A stretch of 64,000 nucleotides of DNA from Lepidodermella squamata (Eukaryota > Gastrotricha), in contig JBLDXI010000015.1 in NCBI GenBank assembly GCA_047495785.1, forward strand, positions 372,001-436,000, read 5' to 3'. This document shows positions 47,175 through 59,234 of this stretch, one piece after another; position 1 is the stretch's first letter, and the number at the start of each line of letters is the position of its first letter. The translations under genes were made by a program, and so were the position numbers. A model generated the notes under the pieces. It saw only the letters and a list, made by a program, of their open reading frames with translations. It was not told the origin of the DNA and ran no database searches.

Positions 47175-49250
47175 CGTGAATGGACTGTAACAGGTCACAG
47201 AGGTCACAGCAAACAATGCATACAAAGGAAACAAATTATGAATTGATATTAACCCCGTGAATCAGCAACATTTGACGATATATATCATCTTTTGTTTCTG
47301 ACCAATTGATGCAACTGTTTTAGTGTCAGCGTCTCGATTGTTTCTGCGCTGGTCTCCAAACGATTTCTGTGAAATAAATTAGCTGCAGATAAATTTTTTC
47401 AAAAATTTTATAAAAATCGCAATATTGCAGATCCTGAAGCCTCCAGATAAAGTACTGATGATAATTTTTTGCCTTAAATTTTTAATAAAATTAAATTTTT
47501 TTTAATAACTCAGTAACCATGATGAATTTTTGGAGCGGGTTTCACCAGTCGATAGATCTAGTCTGTTGTAAACTTTCCTAAAATCCTTGTTGAATTGGGA
47601 TACAATTTGAAAAATTGGTGACGAAAATGCTCCTTGTTATTTTTGGTGGAAAAGCTCATTTTTGAAAAAAGCTATTTTGCTTCCGATGTGACTTGTGGCA
47701 ATCATTTTTCTTGTCTCAGGGTTCAGATTTTGTCTAGAGGTGGTCCACTATTCATCCTAGTCGCCGATTTCCAAAAAAATCATCAATTGCACAACCCGAA
47801 ACATGCAGCTTTGTAAATTTGGTGCATTCCCCCAAAAATGTCAAAACCCATTTGGATCTCATTTCGTTATTCAGAAACGTTTCTGCCCGGTCCAAAGTGA
47901 AAGTCTCGGTTAACGGGGTGGTATTGACATCACTCCCTGCTAAGAATATGGTCCAATTCAGCTTTACTACAGGAAAATGACAAAAAACGCTGAAACCTGG
48001 AAAATAGCATTTTTCAAAAATAAACTTTTCCACCAAAAATAACAAGGAGCATTTTCGTCACCAATTTCTCAAATTTCATCCCAATTCAACGAGGATTTTA
48101 GGAACGTTTGGGGCGTGTGGGAATTCAAAATTTAGAGGATGCAGGTGATCAAGTGAAGGACAGAAATTGGAGGCTGAAAATTTATAGTCTGGGTTGATGA
48201 ATCTGATCCCTCATCGTGGGATTTAACATATGTATTATTTTTCATCGATGGAAAATGATTTCGCCTATTGCTTTGACTAGGATCTTTCCTAGGATCCTAG
48301 AATCCTAGACTGGTCCTCCTCCGACACGCGCAATGCTTAACAAATCACTCCGCAGTGATTTTCTTTCTCAGCACGCCTGTTTTGCTGTTTTCTACTGCTG
48401 TGTTTACTGTTCTTTCAATCCCAAAAGTGCTGACGAATAGAGCCTCTTTGTTGGAGCTTTTACTTCATTCTCCTACATTTTAGGTTGCTGGAAAGGGAAC
48501 GAAACTAAGATATTAGGTTCAGAATCATTCTCAATTTTTGCATCAAATCAGGATCAGAGCGAATAGATTTGAGGGTTGAAATCAGTCATTGATGAAAATT
48601 CTAATTATAATTATCTGAATCATCAAGTCGAGTCGTAAGACTGAATTGTTTCCCCTGGAAACCAAGAATTCCGACTCTTGAGATGAATTATAACTGGGTC
48701 ATGAGACAAACACGAGGACTATAACGCGAACACATGAAATCTTATTTTTAAACATCGCAAAATGCCGTATCAGCGCAAGGTATAATGCGCGTTGCGGCCC
48801 AAAAACCTCAACAAAAGACACCTTACAAAGCCACGTATCGTTATGTGTTTTGTTATTGACAACAGCAACATTAATAGCAAAGCCCAAGGCCGGTTGCGTT
48901 TGAAAAAAATTCTCTACACACAAGCAACCAGCTAGCGCTGGGTTAACAAAGCCGCTACGAGCATGCAATAAAAAACCAACGCCACTTTCGTACTAGCCAA
49001 GCTCGCGGCCGTCAACTGAAACGCGACGAGCGTTGCAGCAGCTGAGTGCTGTCGCTACAGCCAATTTTCTCTTGACAGCGAGGCGAGAATGGCCGCTAAC
49101 AGCTCATTCAATTCATCGCATGTGGTCGTCATCATTTGGTACCAGCAGCAAAAGAAAGCTTTGGGTTTCTCCACAGGCACCTTAGTGCGTTCATCACTGT
49201 AAATTTGCTGTTGAGCAAACGTGCTCCCTCATCGTCACCTATTTAGGATC
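47175..49250. other. Intergenic between DLG3 and the zinc-finger gene
   Basis: About 2.1 kb without a gene. Holds the DLG3 3' region, a foldback element (47.57-48.11 kb) and the upstream region of the C2H2 gene. GC content rises from about 48.95 kb toward the start codon, as a promoter region might. Confidence 0.45.
47570..48110. mobile_element. Foldback MITE with arms over 100 bp
   Basis: Left arm from about 47570 (AACTTTCCTAAAATCC, then GGTGACGAAAATGCTCCTTG) is mirrored by the right arm ending about 48110 (CAAGGAGCATTTTCGTCACC, then GGATTTTAGGAACGTTT). The arms are roughly 100 bp and about 90% identical by eye. The centre has no meaningful ORF. Confidence 0.75.
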
Positions 49251-50794
49251 ATGTCTTCGCCTGTGTACAACGATTCGATGGCTAGCACCGACACCCCGCT
49301 GTCACTCATCATTCGGAAAGAGTACGTCGACAGTGTTCGCGATATCGCGCCGCCCAGTGCTCTGAGGCCTTTCGCCAATTTGATCAACCTGCTGACGCAA
49401 CTTGTCCGGCAATGCCTCGAAAACGCCCCGCCCGACCAGGTTCAGCATTTCCTACGGCTTTTTGACGACATTTCGGTGGAACTTAACAATTTAGCGACGA
49501 TTGATGTCCGAACGCCTGAAACGCCGGATTTACCGAGCACGTCGAGCCGGCTGTCTTCGCCTGGGCCTAGTTCGCAGCCGAGGCGTTCGGTTGAGCTGGT
49601 TGGCGGGAGGAAGAAGCTACGGCGGCATTTGGATAAGGATACTGGCGAGCACAGGCCGCACAACTGCGAGCAGTGTGGAGCAGCTTTCAAGAAGAAGGCC
49701 CATCTGAACCATCATTTGATACTGCACGAAGGTGCCAAGCCATTCAGCTGCGAACTCTGTGATCGGAAATTCGCCAGAAAAGCAAAGTAAGATTTATTCA
49801 CCAATAAATTCCGTCCCGTATCTAGTTTTAGCCCGTGACCCAATTTTTTTATTCCACGTTCAACACCTTGCCTTGGTTGGAACTAAGTTATGCCAGATTT
49901 GTTTTAATTTTGACTTTCGATTTTCATTTAGCTTAAGGCTGCTGAATTTCAAGTGAATTTAAAAAAATTCGGGGGAAGAAAGTTTTCTACAACCCTCCGC
50001 AGCATCGAGTGTAGCAAAAGTTTCAGCATGACGAAACGTTTATAGTTACAAGCATGCTTTAAGACTGTTTTCAAGGCTGATTTCGAACTGCCTCAATGCA
50101 TCAGGATAGCTTTGATAAAATACATTAGAAATACCTGAAAAGTCTCCACATAAAGAAAATATGGGCCTTACTCCTTACTCTTAGCGGAACCAAATTCGCC
50201 GAACTACCTAATTTAACCACTTTTCTAAACTGTCAAGGATGTCATGATTGATCAGCAAAATATAAAATAAATCTACATTGAATTCAACGTAAAATTCTGT
50301 ATAAGACGCATTATTCATTCGATAATTCATAAATTGCCTAATTTCGTGTAAATTTTCGAGAAGCGACCTTCGAGAAGAACATGCTGATTTGGCTCCGCTA
50401 CAGTCGAATTTTGTTCCGCTGGATGACATTCCATAAATAGAAGACACTATAAACCACAGGGGGACCCTTTGGTCATAAAATTGGGGCCCGAAAATACCCC
50501 CTCGTTTGAGGATCCTACTTCGCGCACTGCTCCTGAAAAATACTTACGCCTCCTGATCCTGAATCATAATGATCAATGGATTCATTTTCATAATTTTGCG
50601 AACCTTTTTTATTCTTTTGAAGCTTGATTTTTTAACCTTTCCACTTGTTTTTTCGCCATTTTAGTTTGGAACTCCACATGAACGTACACAATGGCACTTA
50701 CCGCTTCAAGTGTCCCTACTGCGACAAGCCGTTCCGCGTTGCGAATGTCATGCGACGACACATGAGTCTTCGACACGGCGTCAAAGCCGAATGA
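49251..50794 (+). CDS. Three-finger C2H2 zinc-finger protein (2 exons, 221 aa)
   Basis: Exons 49251-49786 and 50665-50794, phase 2 junction inside finger two. The N-terminal 100 residues have no domain I recognise; a Ser/Pro-rich stretch about 100-125 precedes a basic patch GGRKKLRRH. Fingers: CEQCGAAFKKKAHLNHHLILH, a second CELCDRKFARK with its histidines in exon 2 (LELHMNVH), and a third CPYCDKPFRVANVMRRHMSLRH. Tandem C2H2 fingers bind nucleic acid, so a transcription factor is likely. I chose ATG 49251 because the frame upstream has no ATG; AATAAA at about 50876 follows the stop. Its 878-bp intron carries two MITE fragments. Unrelated to the flanking DLG genes. Confidence 0.85.
50178..50422. 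mobile_element. MITE with TTAGCGGAACC ends in the zinc-finger intron
   Basis: Left end CTCTTAGCGGAACCAAATTC; right side has GTTCCGCTGG. Same family as the better preserved copy at 57058-57334. Confidence 0.5.
50442..50529. mobile_element. Truncated hAT-like MITE in the zinc-finger intron
   Basis: Body CCACAGGGGGACCCTTTGGT and right end CTACTTCGCGCACTG match the copies at 37.5 and 45.1 kb; the left end is missing. Confidence 0.55.
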
Positions 50795-51549
50795 GTGATT
50801 CCACAAGAATTCGAACTGGAAAGTACCTATACATAACTTATACTACTGCTGTCTTTTGAAATGGGCTGAGATTTGAATAAAACAACCCACCCTTGTTTAC
50901 ATACATTTATGTTTACATCAAATAGCCAAATTTTGGTTCAACTCCGTCGGTTGAATACTCTAGATACAGTGGTGGGATTACTCATTTATAGCTGACGTTT
51001 CGACGCCGATCGATTCCCACACCGAAGAAATATAAGGAAACGGTATGACGTACGACAGAGCGTATAGCAATGCATTTCACGGCTTGCCATCATTTGCTTC
51101 TCTGAATTGCATCGAAAAGAAAAAAGAAAAATAGCTGCATATTATTTTCAGCCGATACATTTGCTCCTTTACCAAACAACAGTTGAATACGGTTTACCAC
51201 GATCACGTTGATACTTGATACGGTAACCAGGGTCACGAAAAAAGCAAATCATGTGACAGCGTACAGTAGTAACGTCACGGCTAGCCTTGATGATATAGAA
51301 AGCATGGAATAATTTCGGCAGGAATCCATCTGCCAATTATTTTTCTGCTCGCAAATTTGCGCCGCTATCGACCAGAAAAGTTCATTTTGCATCGGTTGGA
51401 TCTCGCATGCGTTGGCGTTATCTGAAATTCGTTGCAATCATGTCCATCACTCCCTCATTTATTGATCACTGGTCGCTGTACCCTTTAGCGAGCAGAGAAA
51501 CCGATATATTTCTTTTAAAATATTGCAAAATAATATGAATCCCTGTTAG
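50795..51549. other. Intergenic upstream of DLG4
   Basis: Contains the zinc-finger gene's poly(A) region and the upstream of DLG4. If DLG4 uses an upstream first exon, it must lie here, but I could not identify it. ATG at 51535-51537 is one base out of frame with the signal peptide. Confidence 0.4.
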
Positions 51550-54500
51550 CTTTCCTGTGGTTCGCAACTCTGCTGCATAGCGTCGTAGCTGGAGGTTACT
51601 ACAACATCTACCCTGGGAAAGCCATTGGACCTATAGCTGGCTATAATCTCTCGGTCTACCTTGCTGGAAATCCAACTTCGGCAAAACTAGCCGTCAACTG
51701 CATGGCTTCTTGCAATGCGAACGATCTTTGCAAATCTGGCCAGTTCACAGCAAGTACCTGTTCCATGTGGAGCTTCGATCTGGCCGGGTCTCAAATCGCA
51801 CAGTTAGTTGCTGATTCAATCGCCATCTCGTTTTCGGTCTCAGGTGTCGAGGGAATCTTGAAGAAGTCTCGTCAATGCTCAGCTAGCACGTGCGCTGTTA
51901 CTTCAATATGGGACGCGATTCAGAAGTCGGCTTGGACTGCACCTCACCTGTTGCCACAAGTTGCCAGGGAAGAAATAGTTGATTTCGACAATTATTACGT
52001 CAGTGACTTGGCCTACTACGCGATATCTGTTAACTCATATTCAGAAAGTGTCCAACAGTCCCGGTTATATGCCAACAATGCTTACTACTTTGGCTTAGCC
52101 GACAATCCGCCTATTGGGGCTTGGATTCGCGTCGACCTGGAGCGCTTCGTTTGGATGACCGAGTTTCACTTTCTCTGCTTCAACTGTCCGCAGATGCTTA
52201 AAATCGAATACAGTTTCAATGGACTTGACTTCTATGCTATCGATAAAGGCCATGGCGAACCAGTGTTTCTTCATACTGTCGCCGGAGCGGTAACCAAGTT
52301 CACACCATTCCGACCTTGGCTCACGAAACACGTGAAATGTTCGAGCGCATTCGAAAACAGAACTTCAAATTACGGTTTTCAAGGGAAGTTCGCAGTGAAA
52401 GGAATTCGTGCTAACTGCTTCGAGCCTCTCGGTATGGAAAATTTAGAAATCGAGGATTTTCAACTTTCAACGCCAAACAAAATCGCAAGCTCGTTTCACT
52501 CGAGACTGAATTGGGGACTGGCTCCGCTGGCTAATTCGATGCCACTTATTATTGACTTGAGGGAGCAGACTGTGGTCACAGCGATCCAACTGCAAGGCTG
52601 TAGCCAGTTCAGTTCATGGGTCAGCATTTTCCTCCTCCAATACAAGGCCAAAACCACTGATAATTGGATCGACGTGCTGGATAACGGCGGCCAGCGAAAT
52701 TTGAGAGGCAACGTGGATGCAACTGGGATAGCTACTGTTGTATTGCCAAAGCCTATAATTGGCCAATTCTTCTTAATCAAACCTTTGAGCTATACAGGGA
52801 ATGTTCGATGCTACAAAGTGGAACTGCTCGGCTGTAAAAACGTGCCTAGATACACCCGGAATATAGCGTTTGAAGCTGTTGTTGCCAAGGCTTACAGTGA
52901 AGACGCAGATCAACTGCTAGGCTTTCCCAAGGCATCCGTTGTCACTTCTAGCCGCCTGATTCGGGAGAAAAGTTTTTTGAACTGTTCCAAGCTGAAGCGT
53001 GGCACAGCTTCGTTTCTGGACCGTCCTTACGTGACCGTCGACTTGGGCGAGACGAAAACTGTCACATCGGTTGAAATCACTACGCCGCAACTGGACCCTA
53101 AGTTCGCTCTGGTTCCGGATGGTTATTGGCCACTTGGGATTATGCATCGCGCCGATGATCTGAGTGGAAATGGCAATAACGGCGTGTTTTCAAGCGGGTT
53201 GAAATTCAGCTCAGGCGTGAATGGGCGGGCTCTTTCAGCCCTTGAGTGGACAGGCTCAGGGAAACTACTATTACCGATGGATAATTTGGCTGTTGACAAA
53301 AATAACGGCTGGACATTCGCAGCTTGGGTTTATTATACCAGTGGCACTCTTAACCTGGTGAATTCAAATCAACTAAAGTAAGGGAACCTAGTATTTTAGT
53401 TTTTATGCTAAATTAATGATAAATCTAATTCCAGTTCGGTATCTTGTCTGCGAGTTTCAATAGACAATGTAGGAAACTTCCTAGTGGAACGGGCTCGTGA
53501 TTGCTCTACATCTTCTCAGAGCTTTCCCTTTCCAAATGCTTTGGGCTTGAATAATGTCTATGTGTCGAACAATCGATGGTTTCACGTGGCCGTGACGTTT
53601 GACTGTCGCGCGAGAATCGTTCGCTTTTTCATCGACCGCGTCGAACGTGGGATTTTGTACGTCAACTGCGCGCCATCGACCGCCGCCAAAGTCAACGCCT
53701 ACCTTGTGATTGGCGGCTCGTGGACCGGCAAACTGGCGAACATTCACATTTACAAACGCGCATTGGACAACGACGAAATTGAAGCAACGGCGCAGTCGCC
53801 TTGGACGCGTGAGCTTGCATCCTTTGCCGCATGTTTACACGCATGTTTATCGATTCACAGCTCTGCCACCTTGGGTTTTGTTTCCCTTTGCGTGCAGTCT
53901 AGGTGATCTCGTGACAGCAAACAACGCATTCACAGCTGCTGGAAACCCTGTGTGCGATAAAGTTTTAAGCTACAGCAATACGTGAGTACGAATCTTCATT
54001 GATGTGGAAGGGAAAGAAAAGAATAATCAGAATATGGCTCAATTCCTAAAAAAATGGTCGCTTTACTTTCGTTCGGCCTCAAAGATGAATTGGGCGATCA
54101 AGACTTAAGCCGGATTTGTGTAAATTTCACGGCCGCGTGCTGATGTCAAAAGGCTAGTTTTATACGGAAAAAAAGAAACAATTCAGACGATTCTCTATCG
54201 ATTGAATAATGTGTTCTCGCGTGAGAAAATTCATGCGAAAAAGTTATACATGCGTCTAAGTTTTGAGAAGCGAGAGCGCGTGCTCTCATCCGTTTGCAGT
54301 GATCCAACTAGGTCCAGCTCCGATGGGGTAAATTAAGCCATTTTGAACCCCAACATCAACAACAGGGGCAAATCAACAGGGGAGGGGGAGGGCCCTTATG
54401 TTTTTAGGAAATTTTCGAACACCAGGGGGGGGGGGTTGTTTGCCCCCCTTGCCCCCTTACTCAGAGCACTGCCCGTTTGACCTTTATTTTGGCGTAAAGA

Positions 54501-57500
54501 CCGCGTAAAAGTAACCTCTTGGCATTAGCCCGCGACATAGAGCATAGAGCAAGTTTTAGGATATAGAGTTCCTACTCCTGACTAAGCCTGTAAACGCCAT
54601 GAGCACCAGATTGTGATGAGTGTTGGAAAAGTAAACAGATCAGGTGAATTTTTAGTCCCGCATTCTCATTCATGGAAATCTCCTTAAAGAAAAACTAGCT
54701 TGTACCAGATAGCGCTTCTAATGGTGAAGATTGCGATTATTTTTTCAAAATTTTAGAAGAAATGCAAAGTAGTGGAATCGTGATAATCAATTTCGTGATT
54801 TAAGATAAGTCGACATTAACTAATAAATAAATCGATGGTGTGTAATTCGGATCAAGTTCTACATTTTGATGCTTGGGCGATCTTGGAAGATTTTTCCTGA
54901 TTTTCTATAATGGCCCCAAGTGAAAGTTCTATTAGCGATGAGCAAGTGACAGCGCAGTAGAACCCATCTCTCACCAGAAAAACTCTCACCGCGGAAAATC
55001 ACTCGGAAAAACTGTCCAGCTCGGCAAAAAACTAGACTTTTGACAGAATACTGTCCACAGACAAACTCTCGCTAATTTGCATATTTAGTTTTTTTGATTG
55101 AGGCAGTTAAAAGGCCCGAAATTGTCGCTCAGGGTGATTTTATGAATTATTCCACTTGGTTTTTTTACATTGAAAAATGTAGATTGCCCCATGGATTCTA
55201 TCCAGAATCTTCTTTGACAGCACGTGCGCCATGTGCATATGGTGTGGCTGGATTGCGTCGAATGTAGTGAAAATGATTAAATGATAAAAAAAATTCCAGA
55301 AAATCAGAAAACAATATTCCAAGCTCGCTCCAAACATCGAAATCTAGAGCTTAATCAGAATCACCTTTTCGATTTCAGATACAATAATGTAGTTGAAAAA
55401 TTCAACTTCTCATAGCTTAAAATACAGCTAATTGTGACTACGGGCCGGGCCGGGTTCCGAAAATTCGGCCCGTGGACAACTCTGAGATACATTTCAATTT
55501 CCCTGTCTTATTTTGGCCAGTGGCGTATTTTATTAATTAAATATTAAAAATTTTGAAAAAATTATCATTGTCTCAAGAGCTGGATCTGGATCTGGATCTG
55601 CCGCAAATTTTTGATTGTGATTAATCGTTCAAGAATAATGACCGATGGAAAATCACCTGATTTGTTCACTTTTCCAACCACTCCAACCACTGATTCATTA
55701 CAACGTTTGGTGCCCATGGCGTTTACAGGCTTAGTCGGGAGTAGGACCTCTATCGTAAAACTAGCTCTATGGCCCGAGTGCAACTGAAAGTCTTGAAAAT
55801 TTCGACTTGTGCACAAGTCCATTTTTTACCATCTTATCGCACAATTAATGTTGGGGCCAGCAGAAACTAAGGGGGCGTGAAATTGAGCTATAGCATGATA
55901 GACTTTAATTATCAATATCAATTTTCCTGATACTGTAGCGCTTGGAGGCTTCCCTCGGAATCTGATTATCTGTGGGCGAATGCATCAGCTAGAAGAATAA
56001 GCAACGCTTGGACCTGGTCCCAAGCTTTTCATTTCAAACCAAGCAGTTTTGGCGGGCTGCTGATGGGTTGGACAGATACGCTGGCCTCTTCAGATTTCAT
56101 CGCCGGATTCAGCACAGCTCCTGCCGGCTTTCTGCGATTCAATTTCGCCTGTGGCGGCAACTCCACGCAAATCACTGTTACCTCGCCAATCAAGTTGCTG
56201 CTAAACCAATGGAACTACGTAGGATTTGCATTCGATTACTCCCGCGCCACTGTTGATCTGTTCCAAGAAGGCGAAGTCGTTGCATCAGTTGGCGCCGCTT
56301 GTTACGGCGTCGGTATCCAAACAAATCGCGCGTATTTTCGAATCGGAGGGCCGGGCAGTCAGCCGGCCAGTTTCGCTTGCCTTAGCTTCTATTTTGCGGC
56401 ACTTTCTCGAAGATTTCTCCACTCGCTGCGGAGATGTCCGATAACCTCTTCAAGTGATATGACAGCGACCCTGGTAACACCTTTTGACTACAACAATGGC
56501 CTATCTTCAGTTGATAGTCCCAGTAATGCGTTTGTTGTTAATGGTCCCTCTCTCCAGGGACCAAGTTTCCCCTGGGCAACAGGCGATAGCAACGTGTATC
56601 GCTTCGCAACAGCCAGCGCTAATTCGTTGACTTCCGCATCCTACTCGATCGGGTTTAAAGTCGGCTACAACCGAACAGCCCCGTTGCCCCCGTTCACAAT
56701 TGCAGTCCACGCGATGCTCTTTTCAAATTTGACATCCGGATTCCAACCCATTGTCCAGCTGAACATGGGCTCAACCGCTTTGTTCGCGCTTCGAATTCAA
56801 TCAACAAGCAATTCGATCTACTACGCATTGCCTTGTGGAGGGTTGCAGTCAGCTTACGACTACGGCATGGCTGCTGTGAACCAGTGGCAGCATCACTTGA
56901 TCAACAACGTCGATTTCACCGCAGGTTCACATCGTTTAACTGGATATCGCGATGGCGTGGCTGGTGTAAGCCTGAACTTCGCCAACTGTATTCCAGATAA
57001 CACGGATAACATTCTCATAGGAAGGGTAAGCTTTCTTTGATAAATAAAATGGTCCTCCTTTTAGCGGAACCAAATTTCGGAATTTTCCAGTGGCCTGAAA
57101 TAGCTTTTTGGAGATTTCTTGCAGGTCAGTATTAGCCAAAGTAATTCTATAAAAATTACCAGCAAATTCAGCGCGAAATTCTCTGCAAGGCTTAAAATTA
57201 GTAGAATTATTCAAAAAATAACCATTGGCATATTTCGACATTCATTCTGCAAAAAGCAAATTTAAAGCAAATTTGGTTCCGCTCACACTATAAATGTGGT
57301 TCCGCTCACACTATAAATGTGGTTCCGCTAAAAGATATTCCGTAAATAAAATCTTGTTTTCAATGAAAAATTAGGATGGCAATACAAACGTCTACTTCAC
57401 CGGGTTGATAACGTGGCTGGCTATCTACCAAGGTCCTATTGATTCGCTTTTAGCCATGGAACTGGCTACTCAGATCCCAACGCCAAACATAAGTAATAAT

Positions 57501-59234
57501 CAATAGAAATAATCAATAATTTTTCACAATGTTTCTTCATAGTGCAAGGCCACGTTTGCGAAACCGATCTGACTATGACTTCATCATGGACCTATAGTTC
57601 AAACTTCACGTCAGCCTCGCCTCCTTATGGTGTTTGCTCTGATAGCAATGACGTGCGAGGTTCCATGGCATGCAGCTGGTCACCAGCTTCTGCATCTAAC
57701 ACAGAATTTCTTACTTTGGACTTCAGCGAGCAGAAAATTGTTCATTCAATAGCAACAGCAGGCGATTCAGCTAACAACTGCTTCGTCAGAACCTTTCGAC
57801 TATCCTCCAGCAACAACGGAGCTACCTTTATCACATTCTACGATCGAGCGAAAGGTGCTTCGTCTACAAAGGTATGTTTTCGATAGAAATGGTAAGCCTG
57901 AGCTAAATTCGCTTTTCAGATTTTCGTTGCAAACAACGATTCTACTTCGACTCAATGGAGCTTTATGAGGCCCTACATCATAGCTCGTCATCTCAGGTTC
58001 CATCCAGAATCTTGGAGCGTTTTCATCTGCTTGAAATGGCGAGTTCGAGGCTGTGCACGTAAGTTTTGTTTATTACATACCTTAGACACAATCTCGATTC
58101 AAACTTAACGCAGATCCATTCTGCAATATTGAACTCTTCGATAGCGAATCGGTCGAAAACGCTTCTAGTGCAACTAATCCTAGCGATTTAAGTAGCAACG
58201 ATATCGGTAATGCAGACTGGATTCCGCTAGCCACAGATCGGCAGCCTTACTTTCAAATCACATTCGCCAAGTTGAAAATCGTGAATATCGTCGCCGTTCA
58301 ATCTAGTGCGACGTTAGCTGCTTGGATTAAAAAGTACCATCTGACGTCACGGCTGATGGGAGATAGCAAGTGGGTAGCCTACACCTTCGGAAACAACGGG
58401 TCGAGGATTCGAATTTTCGACGGACCTTCAAGCGGGCCGAATTCAGCACCTTCATTCAGCTACTTGAAGCCAGCTCTAATAGGCGCAGCTGTTCGATTGT
58501 ACGTTGACGATTTCACCCTACAGCCGATCGGAAGGTTCAGCTTCAAAGGCTGCAACTATGCCGATGTGGATCCAGCAATTTCCTGGCTGAAAATAGCTGT
58601 TTCAAGCTCAGTGCCTAACGGTTCAGCTTCAACTGTGGACGCGATGCCGGTATGTAACGATGCATCGAGCCTGGTCAATTACGATCCCAATGTGCCCTAC
58701 AACTCAAAGATATCTATCCCTTGTTACCCGCCAATTTCCGGCCGTTATTTAACAGTTGTTTCAGAAGCGCGTGATACGGATATGTTTATCTGCAAAATCG
58801 AGGCTAGTAGTGAGAATGGGGCTAATTTAGCCTTCCTGAAGCAAGTGACCTCCTCCAGTTCAACGGCCTTGCAGAATTCTAGGGCGACTGATGGCTCTTT
58901 CAGCGTGCTTATCAACCAAGCGAGTTTGGCCTCCTTCTGGTTTCAAATCGATCTCGGCCAATCGGTTTTTGTCTCGAAAGTTATGCCTGTTGTGGCGTAT
59001 ATCACATTTGACGCAACGCTTTCTTCGAGCTACGAACTCATCGTTCGAGTTGGCGATTCGGCTAACTGGTCAGAAAATGCAGTTTGCGACGTCTGGAAGG
59101 CGAATTCAATGCCGAACCTGGTGATGGGCCAATCCATGCCGATGTACTGCACGCCGCCTCTGCTCGGCCGATACGTTCGAGTCGAAAAATCGGGCGCTAT
59201 GCCCGTCACATTTTCTGAAATTTTGGTTTATTAA
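51550..59234 (+). CDS. DLG4: giant secreted PAN/discoidin/LamG protein, start unresolved (about 1705 aa)
   Basis: Exons 51550-53377, 53435-53808, 53861-53981, 55939-57025, 57375-57492, 57543-57871, 57920-58058, 58114-59234. Lengths 121, 118, 329 and 139 are identical to DLG3. Domain order as in DLG3: PAN-like cysteines (NCMASCNANDLC), discoidin pairs (IQLQGC, ELLGC), three LamG-like jellyrolls (WFHVAVTFDC, LMGWTDTL, VDFTAGSHRLTGYRDG), discoidin domains (GHVCETD) and a fucolectin-like end PPLLGRYVRVEK. The hydrophobic signal peptide (AFLWFATLLHSVVAGG) is present but has no in-frame ATG. Either a first exon lies upstream and joins at the CCTGTTAG acceptor (51548-51549), or one base was lost after the ATG at 51535. 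Secreted adhesion or lectin role inferred from domains. Confidence 0.8.
54297..54471. mobile_element. hAT-type MITE in DLG4 intron 3
   Basis: 175 bp from CAGTG to CACTG, inverted copy of the 2799-2964 element. Flanks TCCGTTTG and CCCGTTTG match at 7 of 8 positions. Contains a run of 11 or so G and a C-rich run. Confidence 0.75.
57058..57334. mobile_element. MITE with CTTTTAGCGGAACC ends filling DLG4 intron 4
   Basis: Left end CTTTTAGCGGAACCAAATTT and right end GGTTCCGCTAAAAG are inverted. Near the right end a 23-bp unit (TGGTTCCGCTCACACTATAA plus three) is tandemly repeated, so the terminal word appears three times. The element makes up most of the 349-bp intron. Confidence 0.7.

Noticed and set aside
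47634-48045. Two similar ORFs on opposite strands sharing MLFLVEK
   Set aside because: They arise from the two arms of the foldback element, so the similarity is structural, not a gene pair.
54421-54440. G-run as a possible G-quadruplex regulator of DLG4
   Set aside because: It belongs to the hAT MITE body; a single long G-run gives no specific evidence of regulation.
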